Part shown: positions 44,310-56,746 of the stretch, piece by piece
How positions within the stretch are numbered: position 1 is the first letter of the stretch
Layout: every line of letters begins with the position of its first letter
NCBI GenBank assembly: GCA_025617745.1
Contig: CM046870.1
Location: 2,324,785 to 2,388,784, forward strand
Length of the DNA: 64,000 bases
Direction of reading: 5' to 3'
Origin: Heliocidaris erythrogramma
Taxonomy: Eukaryota; Echinodermata; Echinoidea; Camarodonta; Echinometridae
Made by a program: the position numbers and the translations under genes
The notes under the pieces: generated by a model
What the model was told of the DNA's origin: nothing
The model's database searches: none
What the model saw: the letters and a program-made list of their open reading frames with translations, nothing else

Positions 44310-45705
44310 GCACGCTGACGAAAAGAGGTCACGTACCATTCACGCCACCAGAATGATTGACATGTTTACAATAGCGCGCAAAATATCGGTTTCACCATCA
44401 AAGGGCGGTGGTTTTGCCGAGCGAAAAGATCATGGACAAGTACAAGTAATTTATGCATTTTGTTTCTCGTCACCTATAGGCTGAATGTCATACTGTACAT
44501 TACGAGACGGATGAACATGCATACAAAATCTTGATTTTCAAAACCACTGTCGAAAGAGTTTGATTTGTTCAAGCACGAAACAAAACAAAAATACAAATAA
44601 GTCTATCAGATACAAAGTCATTGCGGCTCTTTGTTTCTTTGGTTACTCCAAAATGCCGCTTAGCCAGGATTTAATTTCATGGCGGGTGTTGAGTGCACGA
44701 TTCGTGCTCCTCAAGGGGGGGGGGGGGGGGGGGGGGGGGTTGGTATCCGCAAAAGAAACCTATCCGCATATGTTCTTGAAAGATTCCGTTCACTCTCTTT
44801 ATAATTATAACACTTTTTGGCGTTTCCTCACTTTCGGGAGAGGGCAAAATTGCCACGTCCATATTTTGGTCGAGACCAAAATTTGGACGCGGAAACGAGC
44901 TTCTTTCGACAACTTACATTATTTCCTAATATTCTCTGCATATATAATCTAAATGGTTGTCTGGAAAATCATTATTTCCCTTTTTCTTCCTGAGGTAGCG
45001 TTATTTTCTAGTCCAAGTACCCTATCATCAAACAAGGTCATGTTAAATATCCTTTAACATTTATTCCTGATAATAATTATATATTTTTTGGAGTTGCTGA
45101 ATATAGTGATATGATCATTAATCTTCATTTTTATTCGTTAATATATCTTAGTGGAGGTATGAATATGTTAGATATTAGTAAACTGGGAAATAATTGAACG
45201 CACGCATAACGGTAAGATTCGGGACACCATATTCTCTATGGCCGCGCACAGCTTTTTTCAGCGGCCGTGCCGATCCGCGTACCCCACGGTTACCATAATA
45301 TCGCTTCGATTTATCACCACTTCGGGAATCTTAATCGACCAGATAGAACATGCCAGACGGCAAATTCGTTTACAGACCAAAGACACTACATGTGAATATG
45401 TGATCTTTACATCCATGAACATGAAAAATGGTTACTTTCCAGCTAAGTTGACCCTCTCCCCTGAACGCCCACGATGTCGGCAATTTAGATAAAGTCAACT
45501 TTAATTTAAAAAAATAAATAAAAGATGTAGTTCGCCTCGAAGAGCATCTTCGATGGGAATGCTGCACCCGCGGCTCGAATGGCAGATTTTATTTAGCTTT
45601 CTTGGGTAACTCGGCCAAGGTTGCAAACGTAGATGGCGCCATTATAAATGTCCCTTTAATTGACAGAGTGTCATATTTACGGTGATTGCTGCTATGACCG
45701 GACGC
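44310..45705. other. no gene recognised; G run of 25
   Basis: A run of 25 G lies at 44715-44739. The remainder is unique-looking, with CG-richer patches near 45240-45300. No exon can be supported. Confidence 0.45.
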
Positions 45706-45710
45706 AGGCG

Positions 45711-45945
45711 GCATGGCGGATTTAGTTTTAAAGAACATTCGCGGCAGCCTTCGGCGGGCATGGCGGATTTAATTTCAAGTGCAATCGCCAGCAGGCCGCA
45801 GGCGGCATGGCCGATTACTTTTTAAGAGTAATCAGTAAGCAGGCCGGGGCGGGCATGGTGGATTTATTTTTAAGTGCGAGGTGGCAGCCCGCGGTCGGCA
45901 TGGGTCCGTTAATTGGCGCGTGCCTTGGCGGGAGGCTGCAGGCGG
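45711..45945 (+). repeat. 47-bp minisatellite, five copies
   Basis: GCATGG starts at 45711, 45758, 45805, 45853 and 45898 (spacing 47, 47, 48, 45). The unit resembles GCATGGCGGATTTAATTTCA followed by AGTGCAATCGCCAGCAG. The right flank GCACGCTGTGATAGTTTTGC matches the left border of 31493-31885 in inverse orientation. Confidence 0.85.
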
Positions 45946-45975
45946 CACGCTGTGATAGTTTTGCTCTCTCGCCTA

Positions 45976-46861
45976 AAATCAATAGAATAGAAATGCATGT
46001 ACAAGGTCCATTCACACAAGACGAACATTGAAATGGAAACGTTTCAATTATGTACATGTTATAACGACTTTATAATGAAAGGGATATCGTTGAAGAAAAT
46101 TCGCTGAAGAAATCGTAGCAGGTGTGTACACTGCAAATGTATCCATGTACACTGCATATGTAGGTTTCTATTTATATGATACATGAACATGTACATGTAC
46201 ATGTATGTAACATTTTAGTTTTCCCGTCCGTGTAAACAAAGGGGAATCATTTAATCAATTAGAAGGTCTGTATACATGTACATGTGTACATGTACAACCT
46301 AGCAAGCGTGTGATGATTACACATTTTGCAGTCGATTGCATACATTGTGCATGATTTGCAGGGGGAGAATCAAATTGATTAGATGCTACATTATGATGAG
46401 GCCTGTGATGATATTGATCAGTTTATTCTTAGAAAGCCTAGCAACAGGCCTTGATCTCAATAGTTTTCATATTATGTTATATTGGGGGAAAACAACAAGT
46501 GCATGTGGTGTGGAAGTATTCAATTATGCAGAAAGAGCAGTCATTTGGAGAGATGGAGTATTGGGCAACATCACAATGATACATTCTTATTTTAGATCAG
46601 AATCAAGGACAGTGTGATATTAAAGATTAATGGATACATGTTTTTGACAATAAGCCAGGTTTTGACAATATGCCAGAGCATTCAAATAGTAGTCCAGTAT
46701 ACATGTACATCATGCTAAGTGTGGTTTGAAACAATGACTTTTATTTTTGCAGAGATGTACATGTACATGTATGGTCATCTTATTCACTGCCTCTTAATCA
46801 TTATTCCACTATTTCCTTTATTAACCCATTTACTTCTAAATTTCTTGAATCCCCATAGGCT
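45976..46861. other. no gene; TACATGTA-rich DNA
   Basis: Dense ACATGTACATGT stretches at about 46184-46205 and 46275-46295. The 93-codon frame 46336-46617 has no motif. Confidence 0.45.
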
Positions 46862-47266
46862 TAACGCTTTCAAGACAATTGACCACATTTTGTGGTTTAG
46901 CTCAATAACTTTTGATTTAGATCCCTAAAAAAATATACCAGATGCATGAGTAGAAAAAGAAAAAATTTCTGCACACACTGTATCCATTTTTGTTGCATGA
47001 CCATATTGCGTTTGATGCCAGGAATTGTAAAAAGGAGAATAAGCCTTAAAACTTTTAAAATTAGCAACATATTGAGAGGTTCAAAATCTTTGTGTTTTGT
47101 TAAAATTGGTTAACTATATATATACATGTACATGTATGTTTGTTTTCGAACACATTACATTTATTAAAACCATGTAGCATTAAAAGTAAAATATTTTTGT
47201 TGCCAATTTGAAAAACAAAATATGATCTTTTTAGCCCTTAAATAATTCCTGTCATGAAAGTGTTAA
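46862..47266 (-). mobile_element. piggyBac-like MITE (copy 1)
   Basis: TTAA at both ends (46862-46865, 47263-47266). The ends CGCTTTCAAGACAATTG and CTGTCATGAAAGTG are imperfect TIRs of the type CCCTTTCATGACA. The interior matches 61212-61629 in reverse orientation (GACCACATTTTGTGGTTTAG, ATGCCAGGAATT, GTAGCATTAAAAG). TTAA plus CCC-type ends suggests piggyBac. Confidence 0.7.
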
Positions 47267-47695
47267 TAGAGGGAGCACCCGGTTCCAGTAAGCAACGGGT
47301 TAAACCTAAGATGCTGTCGCTCTTTGTAATGAATGAGATGTCACGTATTGCTCTCTCGCTAATGGTAATTAGCTACTGCCATATCGCAGTAAAATTTCCG
47401 GAAACAAAGATAAAAATTTGATTGAGAATATTACATCTTGGATGTAGCAGTCACCAAGTGTTCCTTTTATGGTACCTACTATATGTAAAGGGCATGAGGA
47501 AACGGTGTGAAAATCAGTGAAATAAGAAAGCGCAGATACACATGTACATGTACATGTATGTATGGTCAGTGAAAATGAAGCCTATATATAGCTTTGAAAG
47601 GGGGTAGGGCGGACTGGGCTGATTTGGTCTGCATAATTCTGTAGGGCATTCACCAAAATATTGAAAGTGCGGCTCTTTATACCACCCAGGTACAT

Positions 47696-47777
47696 CATCT
47701 GTTAAGAGCCAGAATGGTGTTAATCCTGTATTTAATAAACAATATGAGTTAATGCCCTTCTGGCTTTCAATTGACAT
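47696..47777. mobile_element. hairpin MITE, relative of 11832-11912
   Basis: CATCTGTTAAGAGCCAGAA...GGTGTTAA pairs with TTAATGCCCTTCTGGCT...GACATC. The same inner motif (GAGTTAA.GCCCTTCTG) occurs in the 11.8-kb copy. Confidence 0.65.
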
Positions 47778-47779
47778 CA

Positions 47780-48530
47780 CAGTAGAGCAGATGGGAAAGG
47801 CATGCTCTACATGTATGTTGTTCCAGATTTTGAAGTCCGTAGCCTAGACATCAGTGGTTATATATCAGAGGTCTACTCCAAAAATAGTACTTGTACACTT
47901 CAGATTGAGCTCCTTTCTTATCAAGATTTCACACAGTGACCCCAGTAGCAGTCACTCTCACAACGAGGCATTTTCCAGTCTTTCATCAATAGGCAATCAT
48001 GAACATATTTTGTCATTAGAATCGCCTGGTACTGCTGAGGATGGGGCCCTGGCTAGGGTTACCATGCTGCGACATTTTGCTGGTAACAACAAAAATATTT
48101 GGTTTCGCTGTCGATGTATCCTGAATCGGCTCAGTGTTCCCCACTAGTGAATCCAGGACGTTCGTAGCGCATCAATTTCCGTGCAATTTAATGAGGCCTG
48201 ATGTATTCTTATCTGGCTTAGCTTACAGATTACTGATAATGAATTTTTATGTATTACCAATGATTGATTGTTGTAAACCAGAAATGACAGCCTTTTGAGG
48301 GAATAAAAGATATGATATTCATATTTATATTGTCTAAAAACTGTTATCGCTGAAATATCTTTTATAATTTTCTTAATATAACAGCTTGATTAACATGTAA
48401 TGAGAATGCAGTTCAAAGTTCTACATGTACATGTAGGCCAATTATATAATTCTGTGTCATTTAATTCTGTTCAACTTTGCCAAATTATGATGAAAAAAAA
48501 AGCACATTTTAAAAATCGAGGTATCATGAT
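47780..48530. other. no gene recognised
   Basis: AT-rich. The 97-codon frame 47854-48147 lacks motifs. Confidence 0.4.
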
Positions 48531-48661
48531 TTAAAGGGAAGGTTCAGTTTTGGGTAAGGTGAAAAATAGTTTGTGAGCTTTCTCATTCCTTTCATGTCAG
48601 TTTGGAAGAACATCATAAAAGAAATGTCCCCTGAAAAGGATTGCTCTTCTAATGCCCTTAT
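48531..48661 (+). mobile_element. T2-like element end
   Basis: It begins TTAAAGGGAAGGTTCAGTTT, matching the TTAAAGGRR start. The stretch ATGTCCCCTGAAAAGGATTG, then CTCTTCTAATGCCC is the reverse complement of 40827-40863, so a second piece lies there. The far end was not found. Confidence 0.45.
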
Positions 48662-49545
48662 ATTCAAAATATGACGAGAAACAGCTGACATGTTCGGGAC
48701 GACCATGTACATGTTGTCACATATACACATTTCTGTGTGCAGTGCACATGACTCTCAGCAGGATTGAGTCGATTTCTTCTCATTTTGGTGATTCTAAAAC
48801 CTTATAGCATACACCAATTCTTATTTACTACATGTATATATAAACAACCTTTCCCAGTTGATTTGAGACAGTTTCATTCGCAGTGTTATCGCATGACCAG
48901 AACTCAACTTTATTTTTATAAAGGAAATGATGCAAACATCTTTTCTGATATTCTTATACCGATCATGCCTTTAGTCAATTTACTGGCAGTCTGTTCTGTC
49001 TTTATCCTGAATTTGTTTTTCATATATTTAAATGTTTACAGTTTTGGCTTTCTCTCTTCTTATTCTATATTAAAAAATCTCCACTGAATTAGAGTCGATG
49101 GATTGTACGTATGGTGGATCATGGATGAATTCAGTTAAAATGGATAATTCAGTAAACTGAAGATGTACAGGCAAATTCAACCAATATCTTTCATTACTTC
49201 TACATTCTCTTACTTTTTATCTCGCCTTTCCATTTATTCTCCTTTTAACTTTCTCCACTTTCTTCTTCTTACTCAACAGTCCTTTTCAGGACTAACCACA
49301 TGGTGAACCGTAAGCCTTCTCAATGTTATCAGTATCACCATGCAGACCTCTACCTTCAAAGATCATCAATATCTTTCAGTTGTATTTTTGCTTTAATTTA
49401 AGCAAATAGTGACTCCAGAGTTTTCTTCCTCAAATATCAACCAGAACTGAGAGGAGGAAGGACCCAGCTTGTTTGAAATATTGTTTTTTAAAAGAAAAAA
49501 TCCCAAACAACTTACTATTTTGATAAGTTTATAGAGACAGAAGTT
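48662..49545. other. no gene recognised
   Basis: AT-rich; frames here (such as 48764-49087, 107 codons) are hydrophobic by composition and carry no motif. Confidence 0.4.
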
Positions 49546-50016
49546 ACGTTCACACGATGGGAGGTAAACTTTGAGTTACGCTTGTAGTTTCAAAACTTTA
49601 AGTTAACTTGTAGTTATCTTATATTGTCAGAATTTATGAATGGACTCGTAGTTTTGAAACTTTAGTTTACTTGTAGTTCTAGAACCACAAGCGAGCTTGT
49701 GGTTCTTAAGGCCGAAACCACGAACAGTGGGTGGTCCTCCGGTCGCAGTTTAGGTTAGCTGTTCATGTTAAACTTCTGGGTCATACCCTTTGCATGAATT
49801 ATTAACACAGGATCTGTATGTGTACTGTTCACACAATCGGTAGTATTTACTTCCAGGGTTAACCACGACGATCGCTCGGCTTGTAGTTTCAGCTCGTTGT
49901 TTAGGGCTTGTGTGAGGGCTGTGTGAACCCTAGTTGCGGTTAGGGAGTCGTGGTTTTGTTAACTTAAAATTTTGCTAACTTAAAGTTATGAAACCACAAG
50001 TCCCGTATGAATGTTG
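49546..50016. mobile_element. TIR element of about 470 bp
   Basis: The left end ACGTTCACACGATGGGA resembles the reverse complement of the right end (ACATTCATACGGGA). AAACTTTAAGTTAACTTGTA at the left pairs with GTTAACTTAAAATTTTGC and CTTAAAGTTATGAAACCAC at the right. Many AACCACAAG/CTTGTAGTT units lie inside. No coding sequence. Confidence 0.55.
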
Positions 50017-51156
50017 CTAGAATGTTTTCACCTTCATGTATTGAACAATGTATATTTTTTTCTTAAAGATTCTTAAAAGATGGAAACATTTCGTCTCAGA
50101 TTAGCTTATCTCAAAATATCAACTCTTTTCTTAACAACTCAGATATTTTTTTTAGGCAGTTATGTGATGTAGGTTCTTTTTCGTCCTTTTCAATTTGAAT
50201 CTAACATTAAATTTATACATGTAGATTGTTTCCCTCCATATACATTGTGAATGTGTTGAACTGTGAAACAGCCTTGCCCATCATTATTTTGATATAAAAT
50301 ACTGATGGACTTGACTGTTTCACCCTTCATTTATACTTTAATGTAAAACATTGTTTGTAGCTTGTATTAGAGTCATATTAAATTGAAATCAACATTCACA
50401 GACGTATGACTATCATGAAATGATATTTTGATACCAACAGCGGTTGGCCATTAGTTTGCGGACGCGAGCTTCTGTCTGTCATAATATGGGGCTAGGTCGA
50501 TAAATGGTGTACACCTGCTGAATATAGAAACAGTTATTTGGAAATCACCCAAAGAGTTTGGGATTTGGAGAAATTACTATGATAATTTTTTTTAAAGAAC
50601 AGAAACTAAATATGATGTTGCTTATTATTAAAATCTTACTTAATTATTTTTGCCATAAAGAAAATTCATCCAAAAAAAGATTATTTAAGAGCTTGTCTGA
50701 TGACTCAACCATCCACAAAATAATGATGAAAGCAGGAAATTTGGGGGTCTTTTGGTTTTAGTACTTGGTATAACCCAATGTGAAAATTCAAATAGTGAGT
50801 TATAAAATTGAAAGGAAGTTCTAGCCAGGTATTGAATCTGTAAAGATATTTTCTAGTGTAAAAAGTATTTTTGATTTTTTAATTTTGTTTTTCATTTCCT
50901 CCCTCCCAAATCTTTCGAATTAAATGAAAAGCAAGAAAGAAAAAAAAGAAGGCATAAAATTTTGCAATTCGTGCCACAGATTTATATCCATTTTTCTTTT
51001 GTTGTGTGTAAAAAATATAAGATATATGTATGACAGATAGGCCCGTATTCTGAACTCTGGTTTAACTTAAACCCAGTCTAAACCTGCTCCTTAAACCGGA
51101 GTTTTAGAAAATCACATTCTGAATTCCGCTTTAACTAGACTGGACTTGCGGTCTAA
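50017..51156. other. no gene; piece of a GGCCCGTATTCTGAA repeat at 51042-51150
   Basis: GGCCCGTATTCTGAACTCTG with AAACC/GGTTT-rich arms at 51042-51150 looks like one end of another MITE. It is cut off by the MITE starting at 51157. The rest is AT-rich. Confidence 0.4.
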
Positions 51157-51336
51157 TGGGGTGTTGCAAGAAAGTTGCAATCAATTGCAAATTGTACAGC
51201 AAATTAGAACAACCATTCTGAATGGTTCAGGGTCTGCCCATTCAAGAAGATGTGCTTGCAACAATGATTTTGATTGGTCAGTACCGATCAGTTGCAACTT
51301 GCAATCAATCAATCACAACTTTCTTGCAACACCCCA
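51157..51336. mobile_element. MITE with GGGGTGTTGCAAG ends (copy 1)
   Basis: TGGGGTGTTGCAAGAAAGTT at the left is the reverse complement of AACTTTCTTGCAACACCCCA at the right. 180 bp. The flanks TAA and TTT do not match. Confidence 0.85.
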
Positions 51337-51339
51337 TTT

Positions 51340-53779
51340 GTCAGTTTTGATTAAAGGACTGTTGCCCACTTGATCTGCCAATACATGTAGGTTCACTTTT
51401 TGGTTACAGCACATCTTCATATTTGATAGATGAATATGTTCTGTTTAATGCAGTATATATGCATACCATTTTTATGTGTGTCATGTAGTAACGAGCCAAG
51501 GAAACGTTGTGTAACTCAAGTAGTAACACAGCATCAAATGTCACTTTTCCCTCCATTCCTTGATTTCCGATGAACAACATCATCTAATGTATTAAAGGCA
51601 CATTAGGATGTAAATATAATATGAAACCATAAAATTATAATAATTCAGAGTATTAGATATTTTCTAGAATGCGAAATAGTTATACTGCACTGGAATATTT
51701 CAAGAGCAAGACTTCACATTTTACAAGGCTTCTGTTGAGTTCTGGGATATCTATACAAACTGTACATTGGCAGAATAGCAGAGAGAAAATACAGGTCACA
51801 CAGTACCAAAAAAAAAAGTACACTGGACGCGGTGAGCGATTAAGCTCTGGTAAACTCATAAAGAACTCAGATGGTAAAAAAACAATAAAAGGCAAAAAAA
51901 TCGCTGTGAGAGTCGAGAAATTGCCACTTTTACACCACCATATGTACCGGTACCCCAAAATTGCTCTTTGGGAGAGAGGCTACAGGGACATGTACCAAGG
52001 AGGTACTACATGTAGGCAAGCTTGCCAAGTACTAGTAGTACCTCCTTGCATGTACCATGGACCTACATGCATGTACTAAGGACACAGATTATTTTGTCAC
52101 TTTATCAGAGCTGAACTCGCCCTTTAAGCTTTAATACTTTCTTTTAATAATTGACATTGCCTAGTCACTCCACATTATTTAGTTTGGGTTTAGCTTGGAT
52201 TCTTGGAAGAGGCTTACTTACATGTACGTGCACAGGTCTCAAATTAATTTCTCACTGCCTTTATTACAGCTTATTTTCTTCTTGATACTGCCTTATCACT
52301 CCACATTATTTTTTTTTTCTTTTGGAAGAGATCATTACAGGACACAGATTATGTTTTTATCACTTACCTTTAGTTACTTCTTGACATTGCCTATAAATCA
52401 CTCCATATTATTCTGTTTGTGTTTACTGTTTTACTTGCTTCAGTTCTGAGACACACAGCAACACCCTACACCCCCTTCCCCCGGAATGACGCAAGTTTAA
52501 TTAGGTAGAATGACAAGGATGGGGGCAGGGGAAATGTGTGTCATCGATGTCATTGGCCCATTTCCGAGCAAATTTGCTATTACAAGAATCCAGATCTACT
52601 TTTCATGTTGTACATACATGCAATAATGTAATTTACTTGTGTTTTGAATGTGTGTTTCATGGTTGTCATTGGAGGAATTCCAAACAAATTTGTTCTTCAA
52701 TGAATCTAGATCAACATTTTATGTTGTACACGATAATGTAATGTAATGTAATGTCCATGTATTTTGAATGTGATTATGTAATGTTGTCCTGGCTTCATAT
52801 TGATTAGTCGGGCTTTCAGTCAGTTTGTTATAGATTTAGTTTTACAAACAGTAAATGAAGGTTAATGTACTGTTCTAAACATTTAAAGGTAGTACATGTA
52901 ATTAAATGTAACTTGTGAGGGGCTAAGACATGAACTGATGAAGTTACTTCAGTTGTTGTGAATGGCAAGATGACCTAGAAAATGAATAGAGAGTAAATAT
53001 TTATGATAAGAATTCTGTACTTGTAGATGATTTCAGTGATATTTATTATTCTCTTGCTTTGATGAAAACAGAAATTATACAAAAGGAGCAAATTTCTATC
53101 TCGTAATATACCAGTAATTTTTTTTTACATACATGTACATGTACATGTATGCATGGTCAAACCAAGGAGTACATGTAGTTCTGTGACAACTCCTTGGTCA
53201 AACTGCACAGATTGTACGTTCTGTGACTTGGTGTGTATACTCTATCATGGAACACACATGTAAAGTACATGTAGTTGAACGTGTACATGTGTAAGGCGTA
53301 CTGAATCTCGAAGGTCACAATTAGTGGATACTCTCATGCATAGAAAATCAATCACTCATCTACACAAATATGATAACTGCCCTCTTGAGCTTCAAATGTT
53401 ACAGCTTTTGGCAGGATGTCATCTTCATACTGTGTGGACTCACTAGTTGTAGTCCTATTCACATAGAATGTACTGTACATGTTTTATAGGGCTCACATAA
53501 TTCACATCCCCATTCATCTATTATGTGTCTTGATGAAGGTTGTCAAAACATCATATTTTAAAAATCCCTGGTAGAAATCGTTTAAATTCACAGCATAGAG
53601 ACAAAACATAAAAATCTCCCAAATGAGGTGCATCATGTGGGCATTTTCCTGGCGATAAAAAAAATGTTTAGGCTGAAACAAGGCTAGCCGAAATTTCCAC
53701 CTATTCGCACATAGAAACAGTGGAAATGCACCAGTGATAATATAAATCCTTTAAAAATAATAAAAGCTGAGCCAACTTC
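51340..53779. other. no gene; short palindromes
   Basis: AT-rich, TACATGTA-rich DNA. CAAGGAGGTACTAC and GTAGTACCTCCTTG pair across about 51987-52036. ACCAAGGAGT and ACTCCTTGGT pair across about 53161-53204. No exon supported. Confidence 0.45.
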
Positions 53780-54806
53780 AGCTAAGGGGTAAAATTGGAA
53801 AGAGTATGACTATTATTAACACCAACGCTTTTTAAATTTTAATACTGAGGACAATAAATCAATTTTATGTGAATATATCTAATCAATTGATTTCAAATTT
53901 AAGTTTACGAAATGTTCTGCCTGAAAAAATACTTCTATTTATAACACTTTGTTTCTGCCTCACATATCTTACTGCAACATTAATTGGGCTGGATGCCCAA
54001 AGTCATATTCGGATAGATTGTTTAAATTACAGAAAAGAGCCATTCGCTTGATAACAAAATCTTCATACACCGCTCATTCTGCTCCTTTATATTTCAGGCT
54101 CAAGGTTTTAAACTTGTACGATATAAGGCAGTTACAAACTGGTATCTTTATGTACAAATGTAAACATAACTTACTTCCTCTTTATATTACTGCCATGTTT
54201 CCTATAAATGCTACCATTCATTCTTATCAAACTCGGTCTGCTAATGATTTTCACTTCCCCAAAATACGAACATCATATGCAAAATCTACTTTATGTTTTA
54301 CCGGACCAAAATTGTGGAGTTCCTTACCCAACGATATAAAAAACTCAGTGTCGCTCCAATGCTTTAAACGCAATCTTAAAAATTACATGATAAATAAATA
54401 TCAGGATCAGCAAAATTATTAGTAGAGATCTTAACATGTTTTGTCCCTTTCATTTCTTAATTAATCATCTTTTACTGATGGAAATGACTAGATTTGTTTT
54501 ATAATCGTTATATTTACATAAACATTGTATTTAATTTAATACTATATACTGGGTGCTGATGTACTTAAGACTCTTTTCGGTCTTCCTGTTGGCTCCCTCC
54601 ACAATAATAAGGTGTATCATTACATTTGATTCATTTCTGTTTCATGCTACAGATCAATGTCATCGCAATTGTATTTTGTTCGTTTGAAAGTAGTACTGTT
54701 ACCTTGTTTTATACATTTGTTTATTTGATATGTACTTTTATGTACTCTATGATGTATTTTATTGTTGTGGAAAATAAATGAATTGAATTGAATTGAATTG
54801 AATTGA
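53780..54806 (+). pseudogene. LINE fragment E, CR1/L2-like ORF2 C-terminus with pentamer tail
   Basis: The main frame (53949-54422, 157 codons) reads LPHISYCNINWAGCPKS, LFKLQKRAIRLITKSSY, FMYKCKHNLLPLY, SYQTRSANDFHFPK and GPKLWSSLPNDIKNSVSLQC, ending in a stop. This is the C-terminal third of a CR1/L2-like LINE. An adjoining frame (53869-54051) holds the preceding part, so one frame break is present. The 3' UTR ends in AAATAAATG followed by a repeated AATTG pentamer (54781-54805). It is the best preserved of the LINE 3' fragments here. Confidence 0.85.
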
Positions 54807-54809
54807 AAT

Positions 54810-55662
54810 TATCTTTGCTCCTCCTCACCAGTATGCATTAGGAGTGGATGAATTACTGACGTGCCCAATTGTTTCAACCTGCATTGAGTATTATTAATCA
54901 TAGGTCTACATGTACATGTATCCTCCATTTTGCTCTCTTATGAAGCAGGGCTCCTCGCTAACCATTACTTTATTTCTGTCATCTCTGGTGGTAAAATTTT
55001 GTGTATAATAACCCCTATTTACATTTTTAAAAACCTTTTGGAATCTGTCAAAGTATAATCAAGGAGTTATCATTGGGGGGGGGGGGGGGGGGGGGCTGCT
55101 AATGTGGAGCCCTGCTATCTATAGCATACAGTTTTTTGTGGATGCATTTGTACTACAGGTTTATTATCATTAAATATTATTCTAAATTCAGTTGACTTTA
55201 TTGTACAAATGGAAGGGTAATAGACTATGCAATTATTTGTAAGTAAGAGTAAGCATGATATTATAAGTACATGTAGTACAAGTTAGCTCGCATCATTGAT
55301 TGCAACTGGAAATGGACGATATACATGTACATGTACATGGTGCTGGAGCGATTGTTTGTTGGGATAAGTGTGTGCTGTTTTCATTTTTTGGATTTGAGGG
55401 ATAAATGATGGGGAGCCCGTGAAGATGATTTAGGGTAAATATTTGAAGAGGAGTATCCTGGATGGGAGGTTGGTGATGATGACTCATCCCTGAGATGTAC
55501 TGTGTGCTGAAGGAGAAGATTAGTCTGCAAGCAAAGACTTTATGTGGATCCGCTAACCAAAATCTACTCTACTTCATCCAAGCCGAGGACTAAATGAGAT
55601 GACAACACTTTTAAAGTACAGAGTATATATGTACATGTAGTTCAATATAATATGTACACTTA
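54810..55662. other. no gene; G run
   Basis: A G run of about 19 lies near 55076-55095. TACATGTACATGTACATG lies near 55321-55339. No exon supported. Confidence 0.45.
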
Positions 55663-55838
55663 TGGGGTGTTGCAAGAAAGTTGCAATCAATTGCAAATTG
55701 TAAAGCAAATTAGAACAACAATTCTGAATGGTTCAGGGTCTGCCCATTCAAGAAGATGCGCTTGCAACAATGATTTTGATTGGCCAGTACCGATCAGTTG
55801 CAACTTGCAATCAATCGCAACTTTCTTGCAACACCCCA
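55663..55838. mobile_element. MITE with GGGGTGTTGCAAG ends (copy 2)
   Basis: 176 bp, nearly the same sequence as copy 1 at 51157. TTA flanks both sides (55660-55662, 55839-55841), a 3-bp target duplication of the TWA type used by PIF/Harbinger elements. Confidence 0.88.
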
Positions 55839-55841
55839 TTA

Positions 55842-56449
55842 GTCTAGTTAATGTACCTACATGTATCATTCATGGACACGGCTTGTAAACTAAAAAAGTT
55901 GTAGAGAGAGAATGTTGAGTGCAGAAATGATGTTTTTTGGGAAGAAAACAAAGCATGTTAACTATTACTGATCATACAGAGTCTGAACATATCTATACCA
56001 AGACTATGCTCACCTGGGATTTGACATACATGTAGCTCTATCATTGAATTGTTTTAGGCTTTGTCCAATTCATGATGTATACATGTAAGTGTTTAAAATG
56101 AGTCTGCACTAGTAGACTAGACATGAGCTGGAAGGATGGATAAGAAGGTAAAAGAATAGAGCTGGAGATGAGAGACGAGGAGGAGATGGAAGATGGGAAG
56201 GGAAAGAGGAAGATTAAGGAAAGGAAAGAAGAGAATGAGTTTTGGGGTAAAGGATAGAACTTTGAATGAAATTATTATTGAGTTGAAGGGGGACGGGGAT
56301 GATAATAAGAAAGCAAAATGAGAAAAAGACACCCTTACCCACTGCACTATATGTGTACATTGTAGTTATAAATGGCTATATTCTATGGTCATCATCACTA
56401 TGCAATGGACAACATACATGTACATGTATACTTAAAAACGGAATGTGCA
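55842..56449. other. no gene; purine-rich patch at 56115-56245
   Basis: Purine-rich on the plus strand; the minus-strand frame across it is compositional. Confidence 0.45.
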
Positions 56450-56453
56450 TTAA

Positions 56454-56746
56454 AGGGATACTCAACCGCAGATTGTGGACGTTTTAATGCTGCGAGAGGG
56501 CACCGTGATCGTTACCTAATCATGCCGTTGCCCCCCGGGGCGCAAACCTCGGATAGACTGGTCGCCGCACAAACATGCACGCTCCGCCTTAGCTCGAGCT
56601 CTCGTGCGAGATTCGGTCGGCTTCGGGCAGTCGAAATGTAATCCCACTTAGTCCAACGGACGCGTTCGACGCACAAACTTTGTGTACGAGTGAATGGAGC
56701 TTACGCAATCCTGACTTTCCCCACGGCCGCCCGGTGGCGTATCCCT
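56454..56746. mobile_element. T2-like MITE with TTAA target site and GC-rich interior
   Basis: TTAA at 56450-56453 and 56747-56750. The ends AGGGATACTCAACCG and, reverse-complemented, AGGGATACGCCACCG are TIRs. 293 bp with a CpG-rich interior unlike its surroundings. Confidence 0.75.

Noticed and set aside
45807-46057. Open frames across the 45.7-kb minisatellite
   Set aside because: They follow the 47-bp repeat unit and its GC-rich composition; the unit length is not a multiple of three and the frames do not hold a repeated peptide.
53949-54422. 157-residue frame taken as a possible host gene
   Set aside because: The sequence is the C-terminal part of a LINE ORF2 (LQKRAIRLITKS, GPKLWSSLPNDI) with a LINE-type repeat tail.
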